From Candidatus Kapaibacterium sp. (lineage in GTDB: Bacteria > Bacteroidota > Ignavibacteria > Kapaibacteriales > UBA2268): a DNA stretch of 6,264 bases. The stretch lies in the NCBI GenBank assembly GCA_030835065.1, contig JAUQWR010000234.1:1-6264 (forward strand), given 5' to 3'. Positions 1-6,264 of the stretch are shown here, piece by piece. The notes below the pieces were generated by a model that saw nothing but the letters and a program-made list of their open reading frames with translations, searched no databases and had not been told where the DNA came from. The number at the start of each line of letters is the position of its first letter. The stretch's first letter is position 1. The translations under genes and the position numbers were made by a program.

Positions 1-692
1 ACCATAGAAGCAATAGTCTGAATAGTACCGGATGTACCTACCACAGTATCAAAACCAATATTTTCGAGCAATCTAATTTCAGGAGCCCATTCGCCTTTAA
101 TAAACTCTCTACATTTTTTGATTTGATCTTTTGTTGTATATCCATTTTCAAAGAACCGTTTAGTGAGGCGTATAGTACCAAGTTTTTCGCTATTAACGTG
201 AATTAATTCGCCTTTAAGCCCAATCACAGTTTCTGTACTTCCACCACCAATATCAATCACTAAAGTTTTTTTAGCATAAATTGGCAAAGCGTGAAGAGTA
301 CCAATATAAATAAGCCGACCTTCTTCCGAACCGGAAACAACTTCGATATCAATACTAGCCTGAGAATTTACTTTTTCGATAAATTCACTGCGGTTGAGTG
401 CTTCACGTACAGCACTAGTAGCAACGGCTCTTATCTGAGCATTTTGGCTTTTTGCCAAATCGGAGAAATGCTTTAGGCAGTTTACTCCTCTTTCGATAGC
501 ACTTTTGTCGAGATATTTCATGTCTGATCCGCTGGAACCCAGCCTGACCATTTCCTTATCTCGCATAATAATATTCAAGACACCTTTAGAATCGACACTG
601 GCAATAACCATGTGGAATGAGTTAGTACCGACGTCGATAGCAGCAATAACAGGTGGTTTGCTTTGATTTCGTAAAATATTTAAATCAATCAT
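1..692 (-). CDS. Ppx/GppA family exopolyphosphatase / pppGpp phosphatase, N-terminal part (3' end outside the window)
   Basis: Reading the minus strand from the ATG at 692 gives 230 uninterrupted codons before the window ends. The protein belongs to the ASKHA-fold Ppx/GppA phosphatases, which remove terminal phosphates from polyphosphate or convert pppGpp to ppGpp in the cytoplasm. Visible family motifs are the phosphate-1 loop IDVGTNSFHMVIA (residues 19-31), AVATSAVREA, the SGSEEGRLI motif with the conserved acidic pair E123/E124 that supplies the catalytic glutamate in this family, the phosphate-2 loop DIGGGSTE (147-154), and GTSGT (219-223). All expected N-terminal motifs are intact. Family members are usually about 300 residues (short form) or 500 (with an HD-like C-terminal domain); the missing end prevents telling which. 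Ppx and GppA activities cannot be separated from sequence alone, so no symbol is given. The start codon overlaps the stop of the upstream small membrane-protein gene (ATGA), implying translational coupling. Confidence 0.95.
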   Translation of the reverse strand, partial: MIDLNILRNQSKPPVIAAIDVGTNSFHMVIASVDSKGVLNIIMRDKEMVRLGSSGSDMKYLDKSAIERGVNCLKHFSDLAKSQNAQIRAVATSAVREALNRSEFIEKVNSQASIDIEVVSGSEEGRLIYIGTLHALPIYAKKTLVIDIGGGSTETVIGLKGELIHVNSEKLGTIRLTKRFFENGYTTKDQIKKCREFIKGEWAPEIRLLENIGFDTVVGTSGTIQTIASM

Positions 693-907
693 TTGAGTCC
701 TTTTTTATTCTTTGCATCACCTTTGAAAACCGTAATATTACCCTTTTCGTAGAGTAATTCATCATCATCCTTTTTCTTATCGTCTGGTGCAGAAGTTTTT
801 ACATCAAAAAAACCGGAAAAATAGCGTTTAACGATTCTAAGGAGCATACCTAAACCGATAATTATTGCTAATACAATAGAACCGAAAATAATAAAAAACT
901 TAAGCAT
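689..907 (-). CDS. small single-pass membrane protein, DUF4834-like
   Basis: This 72-residue protein has one hydrophobic segment at its N-terminus (about residues 3-24, rich in Ile, Leu and Gly). A basic patch (RIVKRY) follows, then an aromatic stretch (FSGFF), then a charged tail with a run of Lys and Asp (DDKKKDDDE) and a Lys-rich end. The basic residues after the helix predict that the tail is cytoplasmic. The layout, with a GNITVFKG segment followed by a lysine-rich end, resembles the short DUF4834 proteins of Bacteroidota; I recognise this by general form, not by a search. No function is known. The ATG at 907 is preceded by a purine-rich AAAGAG about 10 bases upstream. The stop (TGA, 689-691) overlaps the start of the Ppx/GppA gene, so both are probably on one mRNA. 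A real gene is supported by this overlap, the sensible membrane topology and the absence of any competing frame. Confidence 0.8.
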   Translation of the reverse strand: MLKFFIIFGSIVLAIIIGLGMLLRIVKRYFSGFFDVKTSAPDDKKKDDDELLYEKGNITVFKGDAKNKKGLK

Positions 908-963
908 CTAAATTTACTCTTTATTCATCATTCAAAAAATAATTTTCAAAATTATAAAATTTT

Positions 964-985
964 ATTATTATTTGACGTTAATAAT
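964..985. repeat. short AT-rich inverted repeat in the divergent intergenic region
   Basis: Perfect 7-base arms ATTATTA (964-970) and TAATAAT (979-985) flank the 8-base spacer TTTGACGT. The repeat lies between two divergent genes, where an operator could sit. In such AT-rich DNA a 7-base A/T-only inverted repeat can easily arise by chance, so this is only a candidate site. Confidence 0.25.
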
Positions 986-1004
986 GTAATGTTTGTTTTG
1001 ATTA

Positions 1005-1033
1005 ATTGTTATTAAATTATAAGAATAAGTTTG
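1005..1033 (+). promoter_or_regulatory. candidate Bacteroidota-type promoter for the large secreted protein operon
   Basis: TAAGTTTG at 1026-1033 matches the TAnnTTTG -7 element known from Bacteroidota housekeeping promoters. An ATTG at 1005-1008 is a partial match to the -33 TTTG, but its 17-base spacer is slightly short; a full TTTG at 997-1000 lies 25 bases upstream, which is too far. Transcription would start near 1040 and leave a leader of about 50 bases before the ATG at 1092. The -7 match is clear; the -33 assignment is weak. Confidence 0.35.
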
Positions 1034-1091
1034 AAAAAATGCGATTTTAACGTATTTTTACATATTGTTGGTTAAGCAATTACGGGTCGAT

Positions 1092-4000
1092 ATGAAATAT
1101 TTTTACGCAATAACTGCTTTATTGCTATGTTTTTGTAGCAATATAGCTTTAGCAGACTTTCCTGTGCCAAAGGCTTCGGCTTATTCTGGAAGACATTTTT
1201 TTGTCGGTTTTATGCAAAATGAAATTGTAGGTGGTTCGCAAAGTGGTGATCTACTATTGAGGATTTTTGTTACATCAATTGCACCGGCAAATATAACTGT
1301 TAAGTTTCCAGGATCGACTCCGGTTACTCACAAACTCGGATTAAACGACGTTAAAGAGATAATTGTAGATCCAAGTTTAGAAAATAGAAATTCAGAATTA
1401 ATTACTGATAAATTGATTGAAATAAGTTCAGACATACCAGTATCTTGTTTTGCATTTTCGAGCAAACAAACTACTAGTGATGCGTATTCTGTGATTCCTG
1501 TGTCACGATGGGGGACTGAGCACGTTGCTATATGTTTTCCAAATGATCAATACGACGACACTGAGAGATTTAATTTAGATTCATTAACACGATATGAACC
1601 TAGAAGTTCTGAGTTTTTAGTTGTTGCTGCTTATGATTCTACATTGATTGAATTTGCACCAACAGCTCCAACACGTAATGGTATTAGTCCTGGTGTGAAT
1701 ACAAAAGTACTTTTGAACAAGGGAAAATGCTATTTGGTGCAAGCTGCTAAATCTCCAAGAGGCAAAAATGACCTTACAGGAACTATTGTAAAATCTAATA
1801 AGCCTGTTGGCTTTTTGTCAGGGCATATGCGCTCTGCTGTATTGCAAGGAATAAAATATCCCTTCGATTCGAAAGACCATTTGGTTGAAATGTTGCCTCC
1901 AACTCATGCTTGGGGCAAAGAATTTTATTCGATTCCATTTGATTTAAATAGAAATGGAGACTTATTTAGAATCACATCAATAAAACCATACACAATTGTT
2001 TATAAAGAAACAGCATCAGGAGTAGAAGAAATTTATTTGAATACACCAGGTGCATTTTATGAAGCTGTTAGGGTAAATGAACCAGTACATTGGAAAGCAA
2101 CCGAACCCATTCAAATCTGCCAATACATGACCCATTATGGTACAGAGGCTGGGGATAATCAAGATTATGATCCTGCTATGGTAGTTTTACCTCCTGTGGA
2201 GCAATATGTTCAGTATATTAATTTTTTAACTCCAAGAAATTATGACGTCCAAAATCAATACATAGGCCATAAAATAGGTTTAATTGTTGATGATTTAGGA
2301 TTAAAATCTTTGAGAATGGATAATGCTCCAATAACCGATTATTCTTTGGAAATACAGACAAACAAAATAATGAATACAAAATATCATTATGCCAATGTAT
2401 TAGTCAGAGAAGGCCGTCATGTGATTACTTGTAATGAAGGATATTTCTCGGGTATTCTCTTTGGGTATGGTTTTAGAGATTCATATGCTATGGCTTTTGG
2501 AAATGGACTTACTGATCCTGAAAAAATTGATAGTATAGCTCCTAATCTAAGTATTTCTGTGAAATGTGGCAAAATTACTGGCTATATTTCTGATATTAAT
2601 GATGCAAATAGCAGCGGTATCGACTATGCTATGGTTAATACAAATAAGGCTTATAACTATAAATGGAATATTCCAAATATTGCAGATACTGCTACAGTTG
2701 CAACTTTTACTGCAGAACCCGAAGATATTCATGGCGATGCATATTTTGAAATTGTTATATATGATAAAAATTCTAAAGCTACTAAATATTCTTATCAATA
2801 TATTGGTACTAGTATTGAAACACCAAAAGATTTGCAATTTTTTAATATTAATTGGAAAAAGAAAGAATGTAAGTCAGTTGTTTACAAAAATAACAGTAAA
2901 AAACAAGTTACTTTAGAGTCATTAAATATTAAAACAGATAAAAGATTTTCTTTAGTACCAGAGCAATCAATACCACACACATTCGCACCAGGCGAAACAA
3001 TGAAAGTAGATGTTTGTTTCGAGCCAAATGGCGATTCGGCACAAATAAAATGCGAACTAATTGCCGATTTTGATTGTGACTTGATTTATAAAGCTTCAAT
3101 TATTGGTAATGTTTATGCTCCGGCTATTATAGTAGAAGGTAAAGATTTTGGTAAGGTAAGAATAGGCGATAAAGTATGTGATTCGATATATATAAGTAAT
3201 AAAGGAAATATTAATGCTAAGGTTGATGATTTGATTGTAAATATAGGGACATCAACTATTAGTTTGGATAAAAATGGCAAATTGCCTATAGTATTAAAAC
3301 CAGGCGATAAAATTGGATTTTGGGTTTGTTTCGTTCCTGATTCTTTAAAGAAATTTAGAATGAATCTACAAGTAATCAATGATCAAAATCTAGATTTGAA
3401 AATTGATGTTACTGGCGAAGGTGTATCACCTGAAGTAAATAGTATTTTTGTAGATTGGGGAACCAAACGAGTCGGAACAAAGAATGATACAACAATGTAT
3501 TTGAAAAACACCGGTTCACATACATGTAAAATTGATTTCGTAAAAATAATTAATGGCGATTCAAAATATAGCGATATAGTTGATATTCAAAAGATTAAAG
3601 ATAAAACTTTAAATCCAGGCGATTCAATTGAAATAAAGATGCATTATTATCCAAGCGATATTAGCAATTTTGCATATAAACTTGAATTAAAAGCAGATTG
3701 GGCTCCTCATAAGCAAATTATTATTGAAGCAGTGGGCAGCGGTACTATTCCTACAATCAAGACAAATAATTTCAGGCTTGATACAACAAGGATATTGAAA
3801 AGTCGCGACAGCTCATTTATTGCCATTAATCCAGGTGGAAATGAATGGCTAACAATAGATAGTGTATATGTAATATCAAAGAATTCAGATTCAATAAAAC
3901 TTGATCTTTCGATATTTAAAAATATTAAAATACCGAATACCGAAGATCAAGTAATGAAGGTACATTTTGCACCAAGCAGATTAGGCGAGCATCGTTTGGT

Positions 4001-5120
4001 ATTAGGAGTAGTAAATGATGCAATGCCAAATTATCAACGCAGAATTGATACAATTACAATATCGGGTTTTTGCATTCCAGCCGACACTATTTCGATGGAA
4101 TATGAAACAAGTGTACCCGAGCTAAAAGCTTGTGTACACTATGATGGATTCTTTAAAATAAGAAATAAAGGTAATGTGTATATAAACATACAAGATTTGA
4201 AGTTGACAAGAATACCTGATGATTTTGTTGCAGACTGGAAGACCGACGTAAGTTCGTTATTGCCAATGAAAATATTGGCAGCAGACTCGGCAGTTTTCCC
4301 AATGAAATTTTTTGCCGAAAATGGACATGGTGGAAAATTGTATATTGATGCAAAAATGAATGATTCTGTATCAAAACGCTTTGAATTTGATTTAGTGCCG
4401 AAGGTCGAAAAATTGACTTTATCGCACATATTAGTCCCTGAATATACACCAGGCGATACAATAACAATGAATTTGACTGGCGATTTTCCTGCTGTTGTTG
4501 ACGAAAATATCGATTTTAAAATCAAGATATTAATGGACTATTTGTATTTGAATTTATTAAATAAAAATACAGAAATAGTATTTTCAACAAAAACTGGAGA
4601 AAAACGTGTACCAATTGAAATCAATCAGGTAAATGACAAGCTTGAAATCAAGTTCCCTTACGATTCACTCCCGAATGATATGATAGGAAAATGGAGCATA
4701 AGTTTAGAATTTTTAGGACTGCTCACACAGCCAGCAGAAACAAAAATCAGTGTAGAAGTATCAGCTGATAGATGCTTCGATCAAAATATTATTGAATTCC
4801 CAATAAAAATTATCGATGTTTGCACATTTCCCTTGCGTCCTATCAAATTAATTACTAATTTACAATATGCGTTTGTTACACCAATGCCAGTTAATAATAA
4901 ACTGAATATTGAGTTGAATTTAATACAAGACGATAACGCAGAAATTTGGTTAAGTGATGTTAGTGGAAAAAAATATTCGCTTACCCAAAATTTGTTCTTG
5001 AAAAAAGGAAAACATTCCCTTATATTTGATATTGGAAATGAATTTACATCCGGGACTTATTTTTTAACAATTAGTTCTATGAATATGAAATATAGTAATA
5101 AAATTATTATCACAAAGTAA
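1092..5120 (+). CDS. large secreted surface protein: IgGFc-binding-like domain, ASH/choice-of-anchor-D-like repeats, T9SS C-terminal sorting domain
   Basis: This 1342-residue protein is probably exported through Sec and the type IX secretion system to the cell surface. I chose the ATG at 1092 because a clean signal peptide begins there (hydrophobic core ITALLLCF, likely cleavage ALA|D at 21/22); an in-frame TTG at 1065 would add nine polar residues in front. Residues 33-470 resemble the IgGFc-binding-protein N-terminal domain: GTIVKSNKPVGFLSGH, the DHLVEMLPP...WGKEF block, and DYDPAMVVLPPVEQY near 358-372. Residues 480-575 look like an Ig/Fn3-type domain. Residues 577-1107 hold about five beta-sandwich repeats of about 105 residues with recurring PG[D/E] and FxP motifs, as in ASH/HYDIN and choice-of-anchor-D domains. 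Residues 1109-1255 are unassigned. Residues 1261-1342 form a type-A T9SS sorting domain (PMPVNN, IWLSDVSGKK, SGTYFLTI, NKIIITK). An adhesive or matrix role is inferred; binding to IgG should not be assumed. No catalytic motif was seen. Confidence 0.9.
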   Translation: MKYFYAITALLLCFCSNIALADFPVPKASAYSGRHFFVGFMQNEIVGGSQSGDLLLRIFVTSIAPANITVKFPGSTPVTHKLGLNDVKEIIVDPSLENRNSELITDKLIEISSDIPVSCFAFSSKQTTSDAYSVIPVSRWGTEHVAICFPNDQYDDTERFNLDSLTRYEPRSSEFLVVAAYDSTLIEFAPTAPTRNGISPGVNTKVLLNKGKCYLVQAAKSPRGKNDLTGTIVKSNKPVGFLSGHMRSAVLQGIKYPFDSKDHLVEMLPPTHAWGKEFYSIPFDLNRNGDLFRITSIKPYTIVYKETASGVEEIYLNTPGAFYEAVRVNEPVHWKATEPIQICQYMTHYGTEAGDNQDYDPAMVVLPPVEQYVQYINFLTPRNYDVQNQYIGHKIGLIVDDLGLKSLRMDNAPITDYSLEIQTNKIMNTKYHYANVLVREGRHVITCNEGYFSGILFGYGFRDSYAMAFGNGLTDPEKIDSIAPNLSISVKCGKITGYISDINDANSSGIDYAMVNTNKAYNYKWNIPNIADTATVATFTAEPEDIHGDAYFEIVIYDKNSKATKYSYQYIGTSIETPKDLQFFNINWKKKECKSVVYKNNSKKQVTLESLNIKTDKRFSLVPEQSIPHTFAPGETMKVDVCFEPNGDSAQIKCELIADFDCDLIYKASIIGNVYAPAIIVEGKDFGKVRIGDKVCDSIYISNKGNINAKVDDLIVNIGTSTISLDKNGKLPIVLKPGDKIGFWVCFVPDSLKKFRMNLQVINDQNLDLKIDVTGEGVSPEVNSIFVDWGTKRVGTKNDTTMYLKNTGSHTCKIDFVKIINGDSKYSDIVDIQKIKDKTLNPGDSIEIKMHYYPSDISNFAYKLELKADWAPHKQIIIEAVGSGTIPTIKTNNFRLDTTRILKSRDSSFIAINPGGNEWLTIDSVYVISKNSDSIKLDLSIFKNIKIPNTEDQVMKVHFAPSRLGEHRLVLGVVNDAMPNYQRRIDTITISGFCIPADTISMEYETSVPELKACVHYDGFFKIRNKGNVYINIQDLKLTRIPDDFVADWKTDVSSLLPMKILAADSAVFPMKFFAENGHGGKLYIDAKMNDSVSKRFEFDLVPKVEKLTLSHILVPEYTPGDTITMNLTGDFPAVVDENIDFKIKILMDYLYLNLLNKNTEIVFSTKTGEKRVPIEINQVNDKLEIKFPYDSLPNDMIGKWSISLEFLGLLTQPAETKISVEVSADRCFDQNIIEFPIKIIDVCTFPLRPIKLITNLQYAFVTPMPVNNKLNIELNLIQDDNAEIWLSDVSGKKYSLTQNLFLKKGKHSLIFDIGNEFTSGTYFLTISSMNMKYSNKIIITK

Positions 5121-5121
5121 C

Positions 5122-5126
5122 AAGGG
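5122..5126 (+). promoter_or_regulatory. Shine-Dalgarno-like AAGGG before the beta-barrel gene
   Basis: AAGGG lies two bases after the stop of the large secreted-protein gene and six bases before the ATG at 5133. It is better placed than anything in front of the large gene, supports the ATG at 5133, and fits translation from a shared mRNA in the 12-base gap. Confidence 0.5.
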
Positions 5127-5132
5127 TACGTT

Positions 5133-5993
5133 ATGAAACTTAGATTACTTTCTATTGTCTTACTTTTAGCTCTGTTGAGTTCAGGCTATGTTTTTGCTCA
5201 AGATGATAATGAAACCAATCCTTTATTCCAAGCAGGAAAAAAGATTATTATCTATCCTGGTATAACTGCTGGATGGAACAAATCTATGCATTCGGTTACA
5301 TTAAAAACTTTTGCAAAAGATAATCTTTGTCCAAGTTTTGAAGATGGTGACGATAATGGATTTTTTGGTGGCTTAACTTATGAGCATTTTTTTGGAGATG
5401 CAAAGACTACAAATTCATCATTAATTTTTAAATTAATGTATTCAAGCCTGCCAGCATCATTTGAAGTCGGTGGCGATAAGATGCCTTCTAGAGTTATTGT
5501 GAATGGCAAAGAAGAAATTATTAATTCCGTTACTTTAAACTCTAATAAAGTAAAATATGATTTAGTTTCTTTTAATATTTTTTATAAATTTAATCCAATT
5601 CAGGGTAGTGGTTTGGGATTTATAGCTGGTCCTTCGATTGATTTTGCTATGAAGAAAACACAAGATCAAAGAATGGATTTGATTGAACCACTTAATGCTC
5701 AATTCTCAAGAGATAATCCGGCAACAGCAGGATATAAATACACTAATAACGATAGAACTATTATTATTTCCGAAGGTGATATTCCTAACTCTAATGCATT
5801 CCGTCTTGGAATTGCTGTTGGAGCTCAATATGAAATATCAATGAAGAATATGTATGTAGTTCCATTTGCTGTGTTTAATTATGGTGTTACTAAATTATCA
5901 AGTGATGAAGATTGGAACGTTAATGCACTTCAAATTGGAGTGGATGTTAGATTTGGTTGGGATATCGCTCCTCTACTTGGATTGAGTAACTAA
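5133..5993 (+). CDS. probable outer-membrane beta-barrel protein of unknown function
   Basis: The 286-residue product has a clear signal peptide (hydrophobic core LLSIVLLLALLSS, likely cleavage VFA|Q at 22/23). The mature part alternates short amphipathic strands rich in aromatic residues and glycine with polar loops, for example KIIIYPGITAGW, GFFGGLTYEHFFG, SLIFKLMYSS, VSFNIFYKF, GLGFIAGPSIDFAM, FRLGIAVGAQYEI, YVVPFAVFNYG and ALQIGVDVRFGW. This is the pattern of 8-10-strand outer-membrane barrels of the PorT/OMP_b-brl type common in Bacteroidota and Ignavibacteria. The last strand is followed by a short tail (DIAPLLGLSN), so the protein does not end in the classical terminal aromatic residue. 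It starts 12 bases after the large T9SS-targeted protein gene, with no room for a separate promoter, and is followed by an intrinsic terminator, so it is the last gene of a two-gene operon. It might anchor, assemble or accompany the large protein at the outer membrane; that is inference from position. No enzymatic motif was seen. Confidence 0.85.
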   Translation: MKLRLLSIVLLLALLSSGYVFAQDDNETNPLFQAGKKIIIYPGITAGWNKSMHSVTLKTFAKDNLCPSFEDGDDNGFFGGLTYEHFFGDAKTTNSSLIFKLMYSSLPASFEVGGDKMPSRVIVNGKEEIINSVTLNSNKVKYDLVSFNIFYKFNPIQGSGLGFIAGPSIDFAMKKTQDQRMDLIEPLNAQFSRDNPATAGYKYTNNDRTIIISEGDIPNSNAFRLGIAVGAQYEISMKNMYVVPFAVFNYGVTKLSSDEDWNVNALQIGVDVRFGWDIAPLLGLSN

Positions 5994-6010
5994 TCATTTA
6001 TTTATAGTTA

Positions 6011-6047
6011 AAAGAGCCTGCCAAAATTTGGCAGGCTTTTTTTTTTT
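6011..6047 (+). terminator. intrinsic (Rho-independent) terminator of the secreted protein/beta-barrel operon
   Basis: A perfect 8-base GC-rich stem, AGCCTGCC (6015-6022) with GGCAGGCT (6030-6037), is extended inward by A-T pairs and closes a tiny loop. It runs straight into 11 consecutive T residues (6037-6047). It lies 18 bases after the beta-barrel stop codon and before the flippase start, so it separates the two transcription units. The A-run on its left side is only three bases long (6011-6013), so efficient action on the other strand is less likely. Confidence 0.95.
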
Positions 6048-6062
6048 GATTAAATTGAAAGT

Positions 6063-6264
6063 ATGGACAATTCAAAAAGAATATTTAAAAATATGATGTT
6101 CCTCACTATTGCAGAATTTGCAAATAAGGGGATGCTCTTTTTTTCTTATGCTTATCTTGCTAGAGTAATAGAAAAAGAAGGTTTTGGATTGTTTTCTGTT
6201 GCTTCAGCAATTACTTCATATTTTGCAATTATTATTAATCTTGGATTTAATACAGTAGGCACCC
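6063..6264 (+). CDS. polysaccharide flippase, Wzx/MOP superfamily, N-terminal part (3' end outside the window)
   Basis: From the ATG at 6063, 67 codons read through to the window edge. The start of the protein resembles oligosaccharide/O-antigen flippases of the MOP superfamily: a short basic N-terminus, a first membrane helix (MMFLTIAEFANKGMLFFSYAYLARVI), the typical EGFGLFSVASAI segment that matches the family's (L/Y)G.(Y/F)....A pattern, and a second hydrophobic helix (FAIIINLGFNTVG). Full-length members have 12-14 helices and about 400-500 residues, so most of the gene is missing here. Such proteins move lipid-linked sugar units across the inner membrane for surface polysaccharide assembly. 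The gene sits just after a strong terminator, so it probably starts a new unit; only 15 bases separate the T-run from the ATG, leaving little space for its own promoter except within or upstream of the terminator. GAAAG just before the ATG is a weak ribosome-binding candidate. MATE-type transporters are the main alternative. Confidence 0.85.
   Translation, partial: MDNSKRIFKNMMFLTIAEFANKGMLFFSYAYLARVIEKEGFGLFSVASAITSYFAIIINLGFNTVGT

Noticed and set aside
291..476. 61-residue plus-strand open frame
   Set aside because: It lies wholly inside the minus-strand Ppx/GppA gene, whose motifs are unmistakable; the product has no recognisable features.
947..954. Minus-strand TAnnTTTG match (TAATTTTG) as a promoter for the small membrane protein gene
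   Set aside because: The -7 match is well placed about 40 bases from the start at 907, but no TTTG -33 element lies at a suitable distance, and such matches are frequent in this AT-rich stretch.
1092..1154. Lipoprotein signal (cysteines in the hydrophobic core LLLCFCS)
   Set aside because: The residues before the cysteines do not fit a lipobox (no small residue at -1 of the first Cys), while a good signal peptidase I site ALA|D follows.
2547..2916. Overlapping open frames on both strands (2547-2837 minus, 2566-2916 plus)
   Set aside because: Both are inside the large secreted-protein gene in other frames. Their Ile/Leu-rich or Cys-rich compositions are what AT-rich coding DNA gives out of frame.
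3113..3379. 88-residue minus-strand open frame
   Set aside because: Antisense shadow of the repeat region of the large protein; no start context or recognisable motif.
4139..4525. Two overlapping minus-strand open frames of 128 and 104 residues
   Set aside because: They overlap each other and the intact large protein gene; compositions look random and no family is recognised.

Overview
The window is AT-rich and gene-dense. It looks like a member of the Bacteroidota/Chlorobiota superphylum, plausibly Ignavibacteria or Kapabacteria-like. The basis is a secreted protein with a type IX secretion (T9SS) C-terminal sorting domain, a DUF4834-like small membrane protein, a TAnnTTTG-type promoter match and the overall base composition. 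The lineage is an inference, not something the sequence states.

Layout. Positions 1-692 (minus) hold the N-terminal 230 residues of a Ppx/GppA-family exopolyphosphatase/pppGpp phosphatase, cut by the window edge. It overlaps by 4 bases (ATGA) the end of a 72-residue single-pass membrane protein (689-907, minus), so the two are probably co-transcribed and translationally coupled. A very AT-rich divergent intergenic region (908-1091) follows, with a weak promoter candidate and a short inverted repeat. On the plus strand, a 1342-residue secreted protein (1092-5120) has a signal peptide, an IgGFc-binding-protein-like N-terminal domain, an Ig-like segment, a series of about 105-residue ASH/choice-of-anchor-D-like beta-sandwich repeats, an unassigned segment and a T9SS sorting domain. 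Twelve bases later comes a 286-residue protein with a signal peptide that looks like an outer-membrane beta-barrel (5133-5993). A strong intrinsic terminator (6011-6047) closes this two-gene unit. At 6063 the first 67 residues of a Wzx/MOP-type polysaccharide flippase begin and run off the window.

How the genes may work together. The large protein and the barrel appear to be a surface operon: an exported, T9SS-delivered cell-surface or matrix protein, probably adhesive, co-expressed with an outer-membrane barrel of unknown role. The minus-strand pair is housekeeping (polyphosphate/stringent-response metabolism) plus an uncharacterised membrane protein. The flippase probably starts a separate envelope-polysaccharide unit. 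I see no mobile element, CRISPR array, tRNA or rRNA, and no clear evidence of a new defence or catalytic system. The most unusual item is the architecture of the large protein and its pairing with the barrel.
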